Source: GCA-016699975 sp964420045 (GTDB taxonomy: Bacteria > Patescibacteriota > Minisyncoccia > Moranbacterales > UBA1568). Taken from it: a stretch of DNA of 64,000 nucleotides. The stretch covers positions 1 to 64,000 of the forward strand of contig CAYQPQ010000001.1 of assembly GCA_964420045.1 (NCBI GenBank). The letters are read 5' to 3'. Positions 8,635-17,120 of this stretch are shown here, piece by piece. The notes below the pieces were generated by a model. That model saw only the letters and a list, made by a program, of their open reading frames with translations, was not told the origin of the DNA and did not search any database. The position numbers and the translations under genes are program-made. Numbering within the stretch: the stretch's first letter is position 1; each line of letters opens with the position of its first letter.

Positions 8635-9282
8635 CTAATCACCCTTGAACTTCTCTCCTCGATACAGCCATACCTTCACACCGATAGCGCCGTAGGTTGT
8701 ACGGGCCGTTGATGTGGCAAAGTCAATGTCGGCTCGAAGTGTATGAAGCGGAAGTGTTCCTCTTGAAAGCCACTCTTTCCGCGACATTTCCGCGCCACCC
8801 AACCGCCCGGACACTTCGATTTTTACCCCGCGAATGGCATGGCTTTTCTCTACCTGATCCAGTGTTCCCTTGAGAACACGTCGAAACGGCAATCGTCGCT
8901 CAAGCTGTTCCGCCACTTGTCCCGCAACCAGCACGGCACTTTCTTCAAAATGTTTCACCTCTTGCACATCAAGCTTCAAGTCGATACGACGACCGGGAAA
9001 GAAACGGTGTTTGAGCGTTCGGGTAACATCCTCAATTCCCGTCCCGCCGCGACCAATCAAAACACCCGGACGAGCAGTCGCAATGATAAGACGGACCGTC
9101 CCAGAAGAGCGTTCTATTTCGACACTGGAAATTCCTGCCGATTTCCACTTCTCCATGATAAATTCTCGAATGAGAATATCCTCACGAAGGTGCTTTTGAT
9201 AGAGTTTGCCACCGAACCACCGCGACTTCCACGAAGTCGTAATACCGATTCTCATGCCAACTGGATTTGCTTTATGTCCCAT
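8635..9282 (-). CDS. rpsC: 30S ribosomal protein S3
   Basis: mRNA-entry-channel protein of 215 residues. It begins MGHKANPVGMRIGI. The KH domain has the GRGG loop (VLIGRGGTGIEDV), and the C-terminal domain has the conserved GRLGGAEMSRKEW stretch. It lies between rplV and rplP. Confidence 0.97.
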   Translation of the reverse strand: MGHKANPVGMRIGITTSWKSRWFGGKLYQKHLREDILIREFIMEKWKSAGISSVEIERSSGTVRLIIATARPGVLIGRGGTGIEDVTRTLKHRFFPGRRIDLKLDVQEVKHFEESAVLVAGQVAEQLERRLPFRRVLKGTLDQVEKSHAIRGVKIEVSGRLGGAEMSRKEWLSRGTLPLHTLRADIDFATSTARTTYGAIGVKVWLYRGEKFKGD

Positions 9283-9306
9283 AAGATAAGAGGCTTCAAA
9301 ACGGAG

Positions 9307-9825
9307 CTAGACCGATTTTCTATGAAAAATAGACCGGGATGAGCGCGCACTCGACTTCTTTATAGTTCCAGAATGGTGCTCATTGGAAAATGATTTCGTC
9401 TTGGCTGTTTTTTCTTGCACTGCATCGGATTCATTTTTCTCTTGTTTCATATGATCCGATTTCTTCACCGGTGCAGATGCTCGGAGTTCCGGATCCACTT
9501 CCCTGAGAACAATACGCACTCGGGACATGCGCTTCCAGATCGGCGTTGCCCGTCCCTGTGCGCGAGGCATCCATCGCTTGAGTTTTCGACCCTCTCCAAC
9601 TGTCACATTCGAAACAATCAGATTTTCCGGAACCGCCTGAAAATTGTGCTGCGCATTCGCCACAGCACTTGCCAACAGCTTCTCAAGCGGAAGCGCTGCT
9701 CGTCGAAGCTCGCGATCAAGTTGAACGCCTGCCTCCCGTACAGAAAGACCCTTGAGCATTTTTGCCACCATGAGAACTTTCCGAGGAGAGATACGCAAAT
9801 TGTTGAGATGTGCTTCTATGTTCAT
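9307..9825 (-). CDS. rplV: 50S ribosomal protein L22 with a charged C-terminal tail
   Basis: L22 lines the exit tunnel. I start it at MNIEAHLNNLRISPRKV (9825), 4 bp after the rpsS stop, giving 172 residues; the upstream part of the frame overlaps rpsS and is unrelated. The family domain ends around residue 110 (WKRMSRVRIVLRE). About 60 further residues are rich in Lys, Ser and Glu with no obvious fold, ending SIFHRKSV. Bacterial L22 is usually about 110 residues, so the tail is lineage-specific. Confidence 0.95.
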   Translation of the reverse strand: MNIEAHLNNLRISPRKVLMVAKMLKGLSVREAGVQLDRELRRAALPLEKLLASAVANAQHNFQAVPENLIVSNVTVGEGRKLKRWMPRAQGRATPIWKRMSRVRIVLREVDPELRASAPVKKSDHMKQEKNESDAVQEKTAKTKSFSNEHHSGTIKKSSARSSRSIFHRKSV

Positions 9826-9829
9826 AGTC

Positions 9830-10168
9830 TTATTTCTTCTTTCCGCCAGATGAAGCACCTGCAGATGCTCCAGCATCCTTCTGTTTAGAGGCCGTCTCGA
9901 TTTCTTTCTGCATTTTCCCGCCATGACGCGTGAACTTGCGCGTGAACGAGAATTCTCCCAAACGATGTCCCACCATATCTTCCGTCACATACACCTGCGG
10001 AAATTCTTTTCCGTTGTGAACACCAAATGTCACACCGATCATTTCCGGAGTAATAACGCATGCCCGCGACCATGTCTTTATGGGACTGGTATCGCCCGGC
10101 TTTCGATTTCTCACTTTCTGGAGAACTCGTTCGTCGATATAGGGACCTTTTTTGAGACTTCGAGACAT
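9830..10168 (-). CDS. rpsS: 30S ribosomal protein S19
   Basis: Small-subunit head protein of 112 residues from MSRSLKKGPYIDERVL; an ATG three codons upstream is also possible. The conserved core TWSRACVITPEMIGVTFGVH and GEFSFTRKFTRHG is present. About 20 low-complexity residues (Lys, Ala, Gly, Ser) extend the C-terminus. Gap to rplV is 4 bp. Confidence 0.96.
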   Translation of the reverse strand: MSRSLKKGPYIDERVLQKVRNRKPGDTSPIKTWSRACVITPEMIGVTFGVHNGKEFPQVYVTEDMVGHRLGEFSFTRKFTRHGGKMQKEIETASKQKDAGASAGASSGGKKK

Positions 10169-10214
10169 AGAGGACACTCTAAATTATCAGCTTCTATTCA
10201 CTCTTTGAGAAACA

Positions 10215-11057
10215 TTATCGCTTCTTCGCTCGGCGCTTTACGATATACTGATCGCTCAATCGTCGCTTCCGGCGAGTCTTCTTGCCAAGCGCCGGCTTGC
10301 CCCATGGAGTCTTCGGGTGCTTGAGACCAATTCCCTGCCGTCCCTCACCTCCACCATGCGGATGATCAACCGGGTTCATCGCCGAACCTCGAACAGCTGG
10401 ACGCTTTCCCTTCCAACGGTTCCGTCCCGCCTTACCAATCTTCTCCGCACTGTGCTCGAAATTGCTTACTCCGCCCACGGTAGCATAACATTCGACATTC
10501 ACCAAACGGATTTCCCCGGAAGAAAGCCGTATCCGAGCCATGCCGCTGTCTATCGACATGAGAGATGCGCTCGATCCGGCACTCCGCACCATCTGTCCGC
10601 CTTTCCCCGGAAAGAGCTCGATATTCGAAATAGTCGTACTCGCGGGAATATTTTTCAGAGGAAGACTGTTACCAGTCGCAACCGGAGCGTCCGGTCCGGC
10701 AAGCAGTTTCTGCCCCACTGCAACACCGGCTGCCGCCAGAACATATGCCTTGGCACCATTCTCATAGTGAAGAAGCGCTATCAGTGCAGAGCGATTGGGA
10801 TCTTTCTCAACGGAAACAACCGTCGCCGGTACGCCCCGCTGTGCTGTCTGTGCGAAATCAACCAGTCGATAGCGACGCTTATGTCCACCCCCCTTGTGAC
10901 GAACCGAGATCTTCCCGTGTGAACGCCCGGATTTCTTTGCAAGCGAAGTCGTCAATGACTTCTCAGGACGAACCGTCCCGTGAGTCATATTCTCCGGCTT
11001 TACCAGGGACATATTCCGCCGCCCCGCCGTATTTTTTCTATAAACATGAATGGCCAT
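10215..11057 (-). CDS. rplB: 50S ribosomal protein L2
   Basis: Core 23S rRNA-binding protein needed for peptidyl transferase assembly, 280 residues. The HKGGGHKRRYRLVDF segment and the C-terminal VRGSAMNPVDHPHGGGEGR motif, with the conserved histidine near the active centre, are intact. Standard position between rplW and rpsS. Confidence 0.98.
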   Translation of the reverse strand: MAIHVYRKNTAGRRNMSLVKPENMTHGTVRPEKSLTTSLAKKSGRSHGKISVRHKGGGHKRRYRLVDFAQTAQRGVPATVVSVEKDPNRSALIALLHYENGAKAYVLAAAGVAVGQKLLAGPDAPVATGNSLPLKNIPASTTISNIELFPGKGGQMVRSAGSSASLMSIDSGMARIRLSSGEIRLVNVECYATVGGVSNFEHSAEKIGKAGRNRWKGKRPAVRGSAMNPVDHPHGGGEGRQGIGLKHPKTPWGKPALGKKTRRKRRLSDQYIVKRRAKKR

Positions 11058-11084
11058 ACGAATAGTTTCAGTGGTCCGATATTG

Positions 11085-11405
11085 CTAGACTCCTTTGAAT
11101 AATTCAATGCTTTCCCCTTTCTTCAGGGTTACCACCGCCTTCTTGATGGCAGACTTCCACCCGATAGAACGACCGAACACGCGGCGCTTTCTCGGTATAT
11201 TCACCATATTCACCGCCGTAACCGAAACGCCATACACACTCTCAACTGATTGCTTCACTGACTGCTTCGTCGCCGACGGCGCCACCTGAAAGACATACTT
11301 CCCAAGCGAAATCGAGAAATGCGACTTCTCAGTCATGCGAGGGCGAAGGAGCACCCTGGCGGCAACTGCATTCGGAACAGATTTTTTCTTCTTCTCTGAA
11401 GTCAT
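11085..11405 (-). CDS. rplW: 50S ribosomal protein L23
   Basis: Tunnel-exit protein that docks trigger factor and SRP, 106 residues. LLRPRMTEKSHF at the start and VNMVNIPRKRRVFGRSIGW in the middle are the conserved elements. It follows rplD by 5 bp. Confidence 0.95.
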   Translation of the reverse strand: MTSEKKKKSVPNAVAARVLLRPRMTEKSHFSISLGKYVFQVAPSATKQSVKQSVESVYGVSVTAVNMVNIPRKRRVFGRSIGWKSAIKKAVVTLKKGESIELFKGV

Positions 11406-11410
11406 AGCTA

Positions 11411-12052
11411 TTATGAAACGGTTTCGATACAGCGTTTTTCAAGATCAGCAAGAGCACCTACGCTCAAAAAGAGCATCTGGTGATCCAAGAGATCCTTTGC
11501 ATTGAGCGTGTGAATTGGCAACGGCGAGACCTTCGAAATATTGCGAGTCGCTCGATCGATCCCGATTTCTCCCTGAGAAAACGCCAGCACGGTACTCTTG
11601 CCCGATAGAGCAAGCGCCGAAAACGCGGCAGCTATCTGCTTTGTCTTCCATTCCGCAAGCAGCACCGAATCAACAATTTTCAGGGAGCCATTGCGAACCT
11701 TTTCACTCAGAGCAATTCGCATCGCCTTCTGACGAACTTTTCGGTTCACCTTTTTGGAAAAATTTCGATCTTTCTTCGGTCCGAAAACGATACCTCCTTT
11801 TCTCCATAACGGACTTCGAACACTTCCGGCTCGCGCACGACCTGTGTGCTTCTGCTTCCACGGCTTCTTTCCCGATCCCTTTCGTTCGCCGCGTCCTTTG
11901 GTGTGCGCATAGACACCTCGCTCATTTGCGGACAGAGAGACATATACTTCATGAAGCAACACATCGTTTTTCGGCACAGCAAAGACGCGTTCATCAAGCT
12001 CGACCGAGCTCACTTCTTTCCCTTCAAGGTTGTAGACTGGGAGTGTTGTCAT
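11411..12052 (-). CDS. rplD: 50S ribosomal protein L4
   Basis: Tunnel protein; in E. coli it also controls the S10 operon. From MTTLPVYNLEGKEV it has 213 residues. The frame can also begin at a TTG ten codons upstream (12082). The tunnel loop with GRGERKGSGKKPWKQKHTG and the following RSPLWRKGGIVFGPK are intact. It lies between rplC and rplW. Confidence 0.96.
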   Translation of the reverse strand: MTTLPVYNLEGKEVSSVELDERVFAVPKNDVLLHEVYVSLSANERGVYAHTKGRGERKGSGKKPWKQKHTGRARAGSVRSPLWRKGGIVFGPKKDRNFSKKVNRKVRQKAMRIALSEKVRNGSLKIVDSVLLAEWKTKQIAAAFSALALSGKSTVLAFSQGEIGIDRATRNISKVSPLPIHTLNAKDLLDHQMLFLSVGALADLEKRCIETVS

Positions 12053-12100
12053 AATAAGATTCGCATGCAACTCATTGCTCAAACCAATTCTTCTTGATAT

Positions 12101-12697
12101 CTACTTCGCCGATCGAATTTCGACAATACTTCCGACACTTCCGGGTACCGCACCGCGAAGCCCAATCAATCGTCGCTCCGGATCCACATAAGAAACCGAG
12201 AGATTCCTCGTCGTCGCCCGAACACCGCCCATATGCCCCGCCATGCGCATTCCCTTAATAACATGCTGCGGAAATGTTGCTCCGATGGATCCATGCGCGC
12301 GAAGGTCGTGCTTATGACCATGCGTTTTCGGCGCCCCCTTGAATCCATGACGCTTCACAACACCCTGGAAACCCTTTGCCTTTGTGATACCGGAAACCGA
12401 AACGCACTCTCCGACAACAAACACTTCCATTGGGAGCGACGCTCCAACCGGCAGCGATTCCACAAGAGCCGACGACTCTGCTTCAGAGAGTTTCGTATCA
12501 AGACGGAATTCCCGCCGGACATGCTTTCGATGAGTCTTCGGTGTTTCCACCTGAATTGCCACATACCCATCTCGCTTCAATTCGCGAGACAGCGTCACGG
12601 TATTCTCGCCGCATTCGATAAGCGTAACATTCCGCGCTCCTTTTTCAGGATCGTGAATCGTCGTCATGCCAAGTTTTTTCCCGAGAAGAAATTTCAT
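12101..12697 (-). CDS. rplC: 50S ribosomal protein L3
   Basis: Early-assembly protein reaching the peptidyl transferase centre, 198 residues from MKFLLGKKLGMTTI (12697). The frame runs open to 12772, but the upstream part includes a likely hairpin and no L3 sequence. The conserved region GFQGVVKRHGFKGAPKTHGH is present. A 236-bp gap separates it from rpsJ. Confidence 0.96.
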   Translation of the reverse strand: MKFLLGKKLGMTTIHDPEKGARNVTLIECGENTVTLSRELKRDGYVAIQVETPKTHRKHVRREFRLDTKLSEAESSALVESLPVGASLPMEVFVVGECVSVSGITKAKGFQGVVKRHGFKGAPKTHGHKHDLRAHGSIGATFPQHVIKGMRMAGHMGGVRATTRNLSVSYVDPERRLIGLRGAVPGSVGSIVEIRSAK

Positions 12698-12741
12698 AGA
12701 GAGCAGAAAGACAGTGAATTTTCGGGGAGTATCCCCAAGGC

Positions 12742-12769
12742 AACAAAAAAACCGGTCAAAAGCCAGTCC
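12742..12769 (-). terminator. Possible attenuator between rpsJ and rplC
   Basis: On the minus strand ACTGG, a 6-nt loop and CCGGT form a short stem followed directly by a run of seven T. A second small hairpin (GGGG/CCCC) lies just downstream at 12724-12736. This is inside the 236-bp rpsJ-rplC gap, where I see no gene. It could reduce read-through into the ribosomal operon or be chance, since the stem is only 5 bp. Confidence 0.35.
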
Positions 12770-12933
12770 CATATCACAAGCAAATGCTTGTTTCGGTCCC
12801 GCTGAGTATCCATTCTCTCCATCCGTTTCTTCCCCGAGAGTCGGACTTGAACGAGTTTTCTATTTTTCGAGCACCCAAGAGAGCATTCGAAATTTCGGAA
12901 CATGGAAATGCGCCGAATTTTCGAGAGCCCTTA

Positions 12934-13263
12934 TTACATCTTTATCTCGATATCCACTCCTGCTGGAAGATCAAGATTAGTCAAATGATCGATAGTTTTT
13001 GCTGTCGGCTCAAGGATATCCACTACCCGCTTATGAACACGCATTTCGTATTGATCGCGCGCATTTTTGTGCACAAAAGAAGATCGATTCACAGTCACCC
13101 GATGCGTTTCTGTCGGCAGAGGCACCGGACCGGCAACTCGAGCTCCCGTTCGCTCCGCCGTCTCAACAATCTTCCGAGCCGTCTGATCAATCACTTTGTG
13201 ATCGTACGCCTTAATCTTGATTCTCACTCGATTGAGTGCTCCAACCGGTTCCGACTTCTTCAT
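12934..13263 (-). CDS. rpsJ: 30S ribosomal protein S10
   Basis: Small-subunit protein (NusE), which also works in transcription antitermination. The 109 residues include RIKIKAYDHKVIDQTARKIV and the loop GPVPLPTETHRVTVNRS. It starts 129 bp after tuf and opens the S10 gene series. No Shine-Dalgarno sequence is visible before the ATG. Confidence 0.97.
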   Translation of the reverse strand: MKKSEPVGALNRVRIKIKAYDHKVIDQTARKIVETAERTGARVAGPVPLPTETHRVTVNRSSFVHKNARDQYEMRVHKRVVDILEPTAKTIDHLTNLDLPAGVDIEIKM

Positions 13264-13348
13264 GTAAGAGGAGTACCGAAATTAAACCTTTCCCGAAACT
13301 ATTCCTTGCACAACCTGCCCTTGAAAATACGTGCTTCGGGAAACAGTG

Positions 13349-13376
13349 GCAAGCTGGAGAGAACTCTTCAGCTTGC
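13349..13376 (-). other. Hairpin in the tuf-rpsJ intergenic region
   Basis: GCAAGCTG and CAGCTTGC form a perfect 8-bp stem with a 12-nt loop, 17 bp after the tuf stop codon. No T run follows on the minus strand, so it is more likely an mRNA processing or stabilising structure than a terminator. Confidence 0.35.
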
Positions 13377-13392
13377 GCTCTTTCTCGAAAAT

Positions 13393-14583
13393 CTACTTGA
13401 TAATAGAAGTTGCCACACCGGCACCAACCGTCCGTCCGCCTTCGCGGATAGCGAACCGCATTCCTTCTTCCATAGCAACCGGCGCCAGAAGCTTTACCTT
13501 GAGCTTCACAGTATCACCAGGCATGACCATTTCGGAGCCTTCCGGGAGCGTGACATCACCAGTCACGTCGGTTGTTCGAATGTAGAACTGCGGCTTGTAT
13601 CCCTTGAAGAACGGGGTGTGTCGACCACCTTCTTCTTTAGTCAAGACATACACCTCGCTCTCAAACTCCGTATGCGGGGTAATAGAACCCGGCTTTGCCA
13701 AAACCTGCCCGCGCTCGACATCTTCCTTCTTGATGCCTCGCAGGAGAATCCCGGCGTTATCGCCAGCGTTTCCACTGTCGAGTGATTTGTTGAACATTTC
13801 AATACCCGTTACCACTGTCTTCACCGTCGGACGGATTCCAACGATTTCAACTTCCTCATTAATCTTGACCGATCCACGTTCGATACGACCAGTCACCACG
13901 GTACCGCGACCCTCAATAGAGAAGATGTCTTCAATCGGCATAAGAAGCGGCTTGTCCGTTTCACGAGCCGGTTCCGGGATCTTAGTATCAAGCGCCTCTA
14001 CAAGATCAAGAATCGGCTTCGCATCGGCATCATCAGCGGACTTCGTATCAAGTGCTTTGAGCGCGCTTCCGCGAATGACCACGGCATTGTCCCCGTCGAA
14101 TTCGTACTTCGAGAGCAATTCGCGAACTTCCGCCTCGACGAGATCGACAAGTTCCGGATCATCCACCATGTCTACTTTGTTCAAGAAGACCACGATAGCC
14201 GGAACATTCACATAGCGCGCAAGAAGAATATGCTCGCGAGTCTGCGGCATAGGACCATCGGTGGCAGATACCACGAGGATCGCGCCGTCCATCTGAGCAG
14301 CGCCGGTAATCATGTTCTTGATATAGTCGGCGTGCCCCGGACAGTCGACGTGTGCATAATGGCGAACATTGGACTCATATTCACAGTGCGATGTGGCAAT
14401 CGTAATACCGCGCGCCTTTTCCTCGGGAGCATTGTCAATTTCATTGACACCCCGCTCCTTTGCAAAGCCCTTCAAACTCAGAACATGCAAAAGCGCCGCG
14501 GTAAGAGTGGTCTTTCCGTGGTCGACGTGACCGATAGTTCCGACATTCACATGCGGCTTGTCCCGCTTGAATTGCTCCGCCAT
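13393..14583 (-). CDS. tuf: Elongation factor Tu
   Basis: GTPase delivering aminoacyl-tRNA to the ribosome, 396 residues. All GTP motifs are present: GHVDHGKTT, DCPGHADY, NKVDMVDD and the SAL-type GSALKAL. Domains 2 and 3 (RGTVVTGRIERG; MVMPGDTVKL) are complete. It lies directly ahead of rpsJ without rpsL, rpsG or fusA, so the usual str operon is not assembled here. A good promoter lies about 190 bp upstream. Confidence 0.98.
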   Translation of the reverse strand: MAEQFKRDKPHVNVGTIGHVDHGKTTLTAALLHVLSLKGFAKERGVNEIDNAPEEKARGITIATSHCEYESNVRHYAHVDCPGHADYIKNMITGAAQMDGAILVVSATDGPMPQTREHILLARYVNVPAIVVFLNKVDMVDDPELVDLVEAEVRELLSKYEFDGDNAVVIRGSALKALDTKSADDADAKPILDLVEALDTKIPEPARETDKPLLMPIEDIFSIEGRGTVVTGRIERGSVKINEEVEIVGIRPTVKTVVTGIEMFNKSLDSGNAGDNAGILLRGIKKEDVERGQVLAKPGSITPHTEFESEVYVLTKEEGGRHTPFFKGYKPQFYIRTTDVTGDVTLPEGSEMVMPGDTVKLKVKLLAPVAMEEGMRFAIREGGRTVGAGVATSIIK

Positions 14584-14777
14584 ACGATTTGTCCCGGAAA
14601 GTTTTGCGTATCCATACTCCCCTCGAATCCCCTTGCGAAGACTTTGAGACGAGACAGGTAGAACGCGGAAACTTCCTCTACAGGAGAATTAACAGTTTAC
14701 GCAAACATTACTTTTTGAGTGTACCATATCCCTTTCAAAAAGAAAGAGAAATACTCGGAACCCCGAGCGCTTTCCAG

Positions 14778-14806
14778 AGTCTAGCAACTGCATTTTCTTT
14801 TGTCAA
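14778..14806 (-). promoter_or_regulatory. Sigma-70-type promoter for tuf and the ribosomal operon
   Basis: On the minus strand TTGACA, a 17-bp spacer and TAGACT preceded by TGC (extended -10). A start near 14771 would give a leader of about 190 nt before tuf. It lies in the 274-bp gap between recA and tuf, which holds no gene I can see. Confidence 0.55.
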
Positions 14807-14857
14807 GCATCGTAAGAAGTGCTCACTCAAAACAAATCTCTGCACACCAAACACGCC

Positions 14858-15898
14858 CTACGCCTCGCCTCCGTCTTTCGCCTTTTCGATAATAGCAGCC
14901 TCGATCCCTTGTGCAATATCGGCATGTTCCTTGAGGAAACTCCGAGCAACTTCTCGTCCGACACCGAGCTTCTCGTTGCCAAACAAGAAAGAGTTCCCGC
15001 TCTTCTTCACCACCTCGTACAATAGTCCTGTATCAAGAAGGTCTCCTTCTCGAGAGATACCTTCATTGTACATAATGTCGAACTCCGCTTTGCGAAATGG
15101 CGGCGCCACTTTATTCTTCACAATCTTCACATTCACGCGATTTCCAACCACATTGTCACCCTTTTTGATTTGCGCGGCGCGGCGCACTTCGATCCGGACG
15201 GACGAATAAAATTTAAGCGCCTGCCCACCGGTCGTCGTCTCCGGATTCCCGAACATGACGCCGATTTTCATGCGAATTTGATTGATAAACACCACGATGG
15301 TATTGGAGCGCGAAATAATCGCGGTGAGCTTCCGAAGTGCCTGCGACATAAGCCGCGCCTGACGTCCGACATGCTGATCTCCCATCTCGCCTTCGATTTC
15401 CGCCTTGGGCACAAGCGCCGCCACCGAGTCGACGACGATAATATCCACCGCGTTTGACCGCACGAGAGTTTCCACAATATCAAGCGCCTGCTCGCCGGTA
15501 TCCGGCTGAGAGATGAGAAGTTCGTCAACATTCACCCCGATTCGTTTGGCATATTCCGGATCGAGCGCATGCTCGGCATCCACAAACGCCGCTGATCCGC
15601 CCGCCTTTTGTGCGTTTGCTACAATATGGAGCGTGAGCGTCGTCTTTCCGGACGATTCCGGTCCATAGATCTCGACAATGCGCCCTCGCGGCACGCCGCC
15701 AATGCCAAGCGCGAGATCGAGCGATACCGATCCGGTTGGAATCGCTTCAACGTCAACTTTCTTCACATCGCCCAACTTCATGATCATTCCGTCGCCGAAC
15801 TTCTCCCGAATCTCGTCCATGACTGCATTCAGGTTTTTCTTACCCGCCTTCTCAATAGTCTTCGCCACTTTCTCTGTTTTTTCTTTCCCTTTAAACAT
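14858..15898 (-). CDS. recA: Recombinase RecA
   Basis: Strand-exchange and SOS co-protease, 346 residues, normal length. Walker A GPESSGKTT, Walker B IIVVDSVAALVP, the MAW region and the loop with NQIRMKIGVMFGNPETT are intact. The N-terminus is lysine-rich. It follows the rodZ-like gene by 51 bp in the same direction. Confidence 0.98.
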   Translation of the reverse strand: MFKGKEKTEKVAKTIEKAGKKNLNAVMDEIREKFGDGMIMKLGDVKKVDVEAIPTGSVSLDLALGIGGVPRGRIVEIYGPESSGKTTLTLHIVANAQKAGGSAAFVDAEHALDPEYAKRIGVNVDELLISQPDTGEQALDIVETLVRSNAVDIIVVDSVAALVPKAEIEGEMGDQHVGRQARLMSQALRKLTAIISRSNTIVVFINQIRMKIGVMFGNPETTTGGQALKFYSSVRIEVRRAAQIKKGDNVVGNRVNVKIVKNKVAPPFRKAEFDIMYNEGISREGDLLDTGLLYEVVKKSGNSFLFGNEKLGVGREVARSFLKEHADIAQGIEAAIIEKAKDGGEA

Positions 15899-15949
15899 AG
15901 GTATTACCCATTAATGAATGAAAACTCGACATGGAAGTTCTCAACAATA

Positions 15950-16942
15950 TCATTCTTGTTTTTCCGGCGCAAGCGAGAACTCGATACCGATAACCGTCCC
16001 AGATTTCCCGGAGAGTGGCTTTGCTTCGCCACCGTCCCAGATCGCAAGCGTCCCCGCTCCGGAAGTGGAATCCACTGTACAGCTCTTTTCGCACTCGAAT
16101 TCTTTGGTCGCGCCCGCCACAAGGTCTCCCTGGTAGAGCTCGCGTCCATCGGAGCGAACCAGAACCGAAACCGGTTTTTTCTCGATCGTCGAAAGAATAA
16201 GTTTGGGCACATGCGGCGACTCGGGCAAAGACGCCGGTACATTCTCCGGAACGTCATAGTCTGCCAACACTGAGACCGTTTCCACCCGCTCCTTCTCAAA
16301 GCGATTCACCACCTTCACAGTCACCGTATTCACTCCCGGCTGAAGACGCACTCGCTCATGAAATTCCCCCGATTCGTCCACAAATACCGGCTGATCATTC
16401 AGAAAAAGTTTCGCATCCCGATCTGTTTTCCCCACTACCACACTCTCGTCACTCGACACTGTCTGTCCATTCGACGGCTCCAAGAGCACCAAGTAGGGCT
16501 CCGAGACAAATGTCCGGTACTCTCGATACAAATAGAAGGCGATGCCAAACACACACACGGCGACCACACCTCCAATCATCACCTTCGGCGTTACCACGAA
16601 GAACGAGAATTTTCGAGAGGGCTTGGCAGTTGCAGAGAGCGCCTTCTCCGGTTCTTTGCCGAGATTCTTGGCAATGCTCCGCTCCCGCTCATAGAGGCGA
16701 ACCAGCGCCTTGGGATCAACACCGAGAAACCGCGCATAACTCCGCAAAAATCCGCGGATATACACATCCGCCGGCAACTTCGCATACTCACCACGCTCAA
16801 GATACTCGAGATATTCCCGTCGAACACCCGTCTCGCGAGCCACGTCCGCAAGATCCACCCGATACTCCGCACGTATTTTTTGAAGCTTCTCGCCGAGCGT
16901 CAGCGACCCGACTTTCTTGCGAGTAAATCCATTCCCAAGCAT
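15950..16942 (-). CDS. RodZ-like cytoskeletal/helix-turn-helix membrane protein
   Basis: Probable bitopic membrane protein of 330 residues. Residues about 14-85 form an XRE/HTH_25-like helix-turn-helix (LGEKLQKIRAEYRVDLADVA, then YLEYLERGEYAKLPADVYIR), the domain by which RodZ binds MreB. One membrane helix follows near residues 118-138 (GGVVAVCVFGIAFYLY). The outer part has a beta-rich region (LFLNDQPVFVDESGEF) like bacterial Ig or PEGA-type folds, and the C-terminus resembles DUF4115. RodZ links cell-shape proteins to the wall; that role is inferred. It lies upstream of recA. Confidence 0.8.
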   Translation of the reverse strand: MLGNGFTRKKVGSLTLGEKLQKIRAEYRVDLADVARETGVRREYLEYLERGEYAKLPADVYIRGFLRSYARFLGVDPKALVRLYERERSIAKNLGKEPEKALSATAKPSRKFSFFVVTPKVMIGGVVAVCVFGIAFYLYREYRTFVSEPYLVLLEPSNGQTVSSDESVVVGKTDRDAKLFLNDQPVFVDESGEFHERVRLQPGVNTVTVKVVNRFEKERVETVSVLADYDVPENVPASLPESPHVPKLILSTIEKKPVSVLVRSDGRELYQGDLVAGATKEFECEKSCTVDSTSGAGTLAIWDGGEAKPLSGKSGTVIGIEFSLAPEKQE

Positions 16943-17005
16943 ACCCGTACAACATGATCCTCGCCCGAAAGCGAGTCTCTAAAAGACAAAAAGAAGCGTA
17001 CAATC

Positions 17006-17034
17006 ATTCTCGACGCTCCACAATGAATTGTCAA
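17006..17034 (-). promoter_or_regulatory. Possible promoter for the rodZ-like gene and recA
   Basis: On the minus strand a perfect TTGACA is followed after 17 bp by GAGAAT, a weak -10. A start near 17000 gives a leader of about 57 nt. Confidence 0.35.
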
Positions 17035-17120
17035 ATTCTTTTCCTGGGAAGATTTCACCCTTTTGTCTCCTGAACTTCATCCAGCCAAGCACAAGCCATC
17101 CTCAGTCAGGCCCTCTCGTA

